From JBLNDG01 sp050261415 (GTDB lineage: Bacteria > Bacillota > Clostridia > Lutisporales > Lutisporaceae), in assembly GCA_050261415.1 (NCBI GenBank), contig JBLNDG010000023.1:1-8214 (forward strand): 8,214 nucleotides of DNA. Reading direction: 5' to 3'. Shown here one piece after another: positions 5,368 through 8,214 of this stretch (its first letter is position 1; each line of letters starts with the position of its first letter). The notes under the pieces were generated by a model. That model did no database searches. It was not told where the DNA came from and worked only from the letters and a program-made list of their open reading frames with translations. A program made the translations under genes and the position numbers.

Positions 5368-5883
5368 TTGACTGGCAGACTGCAAATAATTCAGGGAGAT
5401 ATAACGACATTGAAGGTTGATGCCATTGTAAACGCAGCAAATAATACTCTGCTCGGGGGCGGTGGCGTGGATGGAGCCATACACAGAGCTGCAGGCCCGG
5501 AGCTTCTCAAAGAATGCAGAACCCTTGGGGCCTGCCCCACAGGTGCGGCAAAAATCACAAAGGGCTATGACCTTCCGGCAAGCTATGTTATACATACTGT
5601 GGGGCCTATATGGAGAGGCGGCGGCAGTAATGAAGATATATTGCTTGCGGATTGCTATAGAAATTCACTGCTCCTTGCTGTAAAAAACGGGGTAAAGACT
5701 ATTGCTTTTCCTTCCATAAGCACCGGAGCATACGGTTTCCCTGTTGAAAGGGCATCAAGAATTGCAATGAAAGAAATTATAGATTTTTTAAAAGGGAATG
5801 ATAGTATAGAGAAGGTTATTATGGTTTGTTTCGGTGATAAGGCATTTCAGGCATATAATAATTCAATGAAGGAGTGTATATGA
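5368..5883 (+). CDS. Macrodomain protein, YmdB/MacroD type (O-acetyl-ADP-ribose deacetylase / ADP-ribosyl hydrolase)
   Basis: From TTG 5368 the product is a 171-residue stand-alone macrodomain. It binds ADP-ribose and, in this subfamily, removes ADP-ribose from acidic residues or deacetylates O-acetyl-ADP-ribose. The motifs follow YmdB in order: QGDIT (9-13), VDAIVNAANNTLLGGGGVDG (17-36), GACPTGAAKIT (54-64), YVIHTVGPIWRGG (73-85) and AFPSISTGAYGFP (113-125). Asn25 and Asp35 coincide with the catalytic pair of E. coli YmdB. It is soluble, with no membrane segment. Its TGA overlaps the ispF start, so the two genes are almost certainly cotranscribed and translationally coupled. The link between a macrodomain and isoprenoid or tRNA genes is unexplained. 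Confidence 0.94.
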   Translation: MTGRLQIIQGDITTLKVDAIVNAANNTLLGGGGVDGAIHRAAGPELLKECRTLGACPTGAAKITKGYDLPASYVIHTVGPIWRGGGSNEDILLADCYRNSLLLAVKNGVKTIAFPSISTGAYGFPVERASRIAMKEIIDFLKGNDSIEKVIMVCFGDKAFQAYNNSMKECI

Positions 5884-6368
5884 TGTTCAGGATAGGAAAC
5901 GGATATGACGTACACAGGCTTGCAGAGGGACGGAAGCTTATTCTGGGCGGTGTGCACATACACTATGAAAAAGGACTGCTGGGGCATTCCGATGCCGATG
6001 TGCTTGTTCATGCCATCATGGACGCGCTGTTGGGAGCCTGCGGTGAAAGGGATATAGGAAAACATTTTCCAGATAATGATGATTCTTATAAAGGAATATC
6101 AAGTCTTTTGCTATTGAAAAAAGTAAAGGAAATAGTAAGCTCCAAGGGGTATGGGATTGGAAACATAGACAGTATCATTGTAGCGGAAGCCCCCAAGGTT
6201 TCTCCTTATATAGATGAAATGAAGAAGAATATTGCAGAGATACTTCAAATGGATGCGGCGGATATCGGTATAAAGGCTACGACAACAGAAGGCTTGGGCC
6301 CTGCCGGACGGAAAGAGGGAATTGAAAGTTATGCGGTTGCTGCAATTTACAAGCTTAAAAATGAATGA
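5883..6368 (+). CDS. ispF: 2-C-methyl-D-erythritol 2,4-cyclodiphosphate synthase (IspF)
   Basis: The product is 161 residues from ATG 5883 and matches full-length IspF, which cyclises CDP-ME 2-phosphate to MEcPP with release of CMP as a trimer. Zinc ligands Asp9 and His11 lie in GNGYDVHRL and His43 in DADVLVHAI. The remaining signatures are GHSDAD (34-39), DALLGACGERDIGKHFPD (47-64), a Ser-rich SSLLLL segment and the C-terminal KATTTEGLGPAGRKEGI. The ribosome site AAGGAG (5869-5874) lies inside the macrodomain gene. Adjacent ATGs at 5880 and 5883 overlap the macrodomain stop by 4 or 1 base; 5883 gives 8-base spacing and the usual MFRIG N-terminus. It is separated from its usual partner ispD by two genes, so the two MEP genes are probably under different promoters. 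Confidence 0.96.
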   Translation: MFRIGNGYDVHRLAEGRKLILGGVHIHYEKGLLGHSDADVLVHAIMDALLGACGERDIGKHFPDNDDSYKGISSLLLLKKVKEIVSSKGYGIGNIDSIIVAEAPKVSPYIDEMKKNIAEILQMDAADIGIKATTTEGLGPAGRKEGIESYAVAAIYKLKNE

Positions 6369-6388
6369 TTGCTGTTTGGGAGGCAAAT

Positions 6389-7987
6389 ATGAGATATAGC
6401 GGCTATTATATTCCTACACTTAAGGAGGCTCCGCAGGATGCCGAAGCCCTGAGCCAGAAGCTTTTAACAAGGGCTGGCTATGTAAGGAAGCTTTCTCCGG
6501 GTGTTTTTACCATGCTTCCTGTAGGACAGCGGGTGGTAGGTAAACTGGAGGGCTTGTTAAAAGAAACTCTTAACGCCTGCGGAGGTTTCGAAATCAGTAC
6601 TTCCGGCAATTCGGGCGATACGAAAGCCATAATCAGGCAGTTGGGGGAGGATATAATCTCTTATAAGGAGCTGCCCAGAATCTTTTTCGAACTGAAGAAT
6701 ATAAACGAGGACAGTATAAGGCCAAGGCTCGGCATGCTTGTACCCAAGGCTTTCAGAAGTGTAAACGGTTTCGCTTTGGCTTCAGACTCAAATGATATGG
6801 AGAGTGCGGCAGCCAGACTGGCAAATGCTTTTTACGGATTTTTCGGGAAAATGGACTTGAAGGTCATAAGTACAGAAGATTTATCAACGGACTACTGTGG
6901 GAAAAAAGATGTTGTCTTCATTGCATCCTTTAGCAGTGGGGAGAAAACTATGGCAAGCTGCGGGACATGTGGTCATTCTGCGCTTCTTGATTCATTCCCC
7001 TGTAAAAGCAAACAAATAAAAGATTACGCTGAACAGGACAGAAACGGGCGCATGGAGCTTAAAAAGCTTCATACTCCTAATGTCAGGACTATTGATGAGC
7101 TTTGCAGGTATCTCAACTGCAATTCCGACAGATTTGCCAAGACACTTCTATACAGGGCAGATGGGAAACCTGTTGCAGCTTTGGTAAGAGGGGACCGGGG
7201 ACTTAGCGAGGCAAAACTGAAATCGCTGTTGTGCTGCAGGGAGCTTACTATGGCCGATGAACAGACTGTGAGGGAGCTTACCAAAGCAGAGGTTGGTTTT
7301 GCAGGACCGGTTGGCTTGCAAGTTATGAAGGTTGTCGATAATGAGGTCTGCAGCATGAGTAATTTCATAGTGGGGGCCAACGAAACAGATTACCACCTTG
7401 CAAATGTTAACGTGGGAAGAGACTTTGTACCTGATATTACAGGGGATATAAGGAGTATAAGCGGAAACGACAGCTGTGGCATTTGCGGAGGGAAGTTGTG
7501 TTTGGGAAATGGTATTGTACTGGGTGGTATTTACAAGCTTGATAAAGACTCCATGAAAACACTGGGAGTAAGTTATAGGAATGCAGAGGGCAGACAGGAA
7601 GCAGCAGAGGGATTGCATTTTGATATTAACCTTTATTCCCTACTGTCGTTGATAATAGAGAAAAACAGCGGTGAAACCGGAATCATTCTGCCGGAAATTA
7701 TTGCACCTTTTAACATAGAGGTAATTGTCGTAAACCCAAAGGACGAGCTTCAGCTGCAGAAAGCTGAAGAAATCTATAATAAGCTAAAAAGCAACGGGAT
7801 TGACGTTCTTTTTGACGACAGAAATGAAAGGGCCGGGGTCAAGTTCAAGGATAACGAGCTATTGGGCATTCCCGTAAGAATAACTGTGGGTAAAAGAATT
7901 ACTGAGGGGATAGTTGAATATAAGGCCAGATCAGGTGAAACTATAGAGATATCCGTTGAAGAAGCAATGAAAAAGGCAGGTGTATAG
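6389..7987 (+). CDS. Prolyl-tRNA synthetase-like protein (proS homologue) with degenerate catalytic core and intact editing and anticodon domains
   Basis: The product is 532 residues, about 40 shorter than a bacterial-type ProRS (about 570). ATG 6389 is 5 bases after GGGAGG (6378-6383). The N-terminus YYIPTLKEAPQDAEALSQKL and VRKLSPGVFTMLPVG (32-46) is clearly ProRS. About 33 residues are then missing between 66 and 90, including the end of motif 1 and the proline-binding TxE (THEE) loop. Motif 2 (FRDE in E. coli) reads NEDS (106-109) before the conserved RPR, and motif 3 (GIGVTR) reads DINLYS (412-417), so both catalytic arginines are gone. The INS editing domain (about 225-345) keeps KTLL (Lys251, equivalent to editing Lys279) and GAN...H (His336, equivalent to His369). 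CxxC pairs remain at 191/194 and 363/366. The anticodon domain (about 437-532) is well kept, with DDRNERAGVKFKDNELLGIP. Aminoacylation is unlikely. It could be a tRNA-Pro editing or regulatory factor, or a decaying paralogue. Confidence 0.9.
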   Translation: MRYSGYYIPTLKEAPQDAEALSQKLLTRAGYVRKLSPGVFTMLPVGQRVVGKLEGLLKETLNACGGFEISTSGNSGDTKAIIRQLGEDIISYKELPRIFFELKNINEDSIRPRLGMLVPKAFRSVNGFALASDSNDMESAAARLANAFYGFFGKMDLKVISTEDLSTDYCGKKDVVFIASFSSGEKTMASCGTCGHSALLDSFPCKSKQIKDYAEQDRNGRMELKKLHTPNVRTIDELCRYLNCNSDRFAKTLLYRADGKPVAALVRGDRGLSEAKLKSLLCCRELTMADEQTVRELTKAEVGFAGPVGLQVMKVVDNEVCSMSNFIVGANETDYHLANVNVGRDFVPDITGDIRSISGNDSCGICGGKLCLGNGIVLGGIYKLDKDSMKTLGVSYRNAEGRQEAAEGLHFDINLYSLLSLIIEKNSGETGIILPEIIAPFNIEVIVVNPKDELQLQKAEEIYNKLKSNGIDVLFDDRNERAGVKFKDNELLGIPVRITVGKRITEGIVEYKARSGETIEISVEEAMKKAGV

Positions 7988-7988
7988 C

Positions 7989-8214
7989 ATGTTCATGTTT
8001 AAAGGTAAAAGAAGCGGCGGCAGATACACCTTTGCATCAATATTAATAGTACTGGTGGTGTTGTACGGTTTTAAGTTCACACTTTCTCAAAAGCATGTAG
8101 AATATCCCGATAGGATACATTATAACGGCGCCAGTTATCAGTATGAGGAAACAGTCAGAAAATCCCCGACCGGATTTGTGCGCAAGAAGGGTGTATGCGA
8201 CGAAGGGTTTATCA
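7989..8214 (+). CDS. Membrane-anchored protein of unknown function, N-terminal part
   Basis: An open frame starts at ATG 7989, one base after the ProRS-like stop codon, and runs off the window after 75 codons. A second ATG at 7995 is also possible; an AGG-rich segment (AAGGCAGGTG, 7974-7983) could serve as ribosome site. After a basic N-terminus (KGKRSGGR) there is one hydrophobic stretch, FASILIVLVVLYGF (about 15-28), with no lipobox cysteine or clear signal peptidase site. This suggests a single-pass anchor with the rest outside the cell. The visible exterior part (EYPDRIHYNGASYQYEETV, then TGFVRKKGV) is rich in Tyr and charged residues. I do not recognise the family. The tight spacing implies the same transcript as the ProRS-like gene. 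Confidence 0.75.
   Translation, partial: MFMFKGKRSGGRYTFASILIVLVVLYGFKFTLSQKHVEYPDRIHYNGASYQYEETVRKSPTGFVRKKGVCDEGFI

Noticed and set aside
7148..7618. Long antisense open frame opposite the ProRS-like gene
   Set aside because: Cys/Ser/Ile-rich composition typical of the reverse of a coding sequence, no ribosome site and no recognisable domain.

Overview
The window looks like a chromosomal housekeeping segment from a low-GC Gram-positive bacterium of the class Clostridia. The gene order radA - disA - (small antisense gene) - carD - yacL - ispD ... ispF, the strong AGGAGG ribosome binding sites, the TTG starts and the AT-rich spacers all fit. A relative of the cellulolytic, anaerobic Ruminiclostridium/Acetivibrio group is plausible, but that is inference and not shown by the sequence alone. 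I see no insertion sequence, CRISPR array, tRNA or rRNA. No gene-free stretch exceeds 300 bases; the longest is 1860-2096.

Left part (1-1859): the 3' end of radA abuts disA, the diadenylate cyclase. Together they form the tail of a DNA-repair / c-di-AMP operon. disA converges on a small minus-strand gene (1464-1859) encoding a four-cysteine protein with a MazG-like C-terminal helix pair. A bidirectional hairpin terminator (1416-1454) lies between them.

Middle (1860-4661): a 237-base spacer holds two back-to-back sigma-A-type promoters sharing a central 15-base palindrome. One drives the small minus gene and the other carD, an RNA-polymerase-binding regulator. yacL (membrane PIN-TRAM protein, TTG start) follows with its own extended -10 promoter. 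A strong hairpin terminator then precedes ispD, the MEP-pathway cytidylyltransferase.

Right part (4662-8214): ispD and ispF, neighbours in many bacteria, are separated here by two extra genes. The first is a bacteriohemerythrin with its own leader and terminator. The second is a YmdB/MacroD-type macrodomain protein (TTG start) that overlaps ispF and probably leads a four-gene transcript: macrodomain - ispF - prolyl-tRNA-synthetase-like gene - membrane-anchored protein (cut by the window end).

The most unusual item is the 532-residue ProRS-like protein (6389-7987). Its reading frame is intact and its INS (YbaK-like editing) and anticodon-binding domains look well preserved. By recalled alignment to E. 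coli ProRS, however, the proline-binding TxE loop is deleted and the catalytic arginines of class II motifs 2 and 3 are replaced. It is therefore unlikely to charge tRNA. It may be a free-standing tRNA-Pro editing or regulatory factor built from a dead synthetase.
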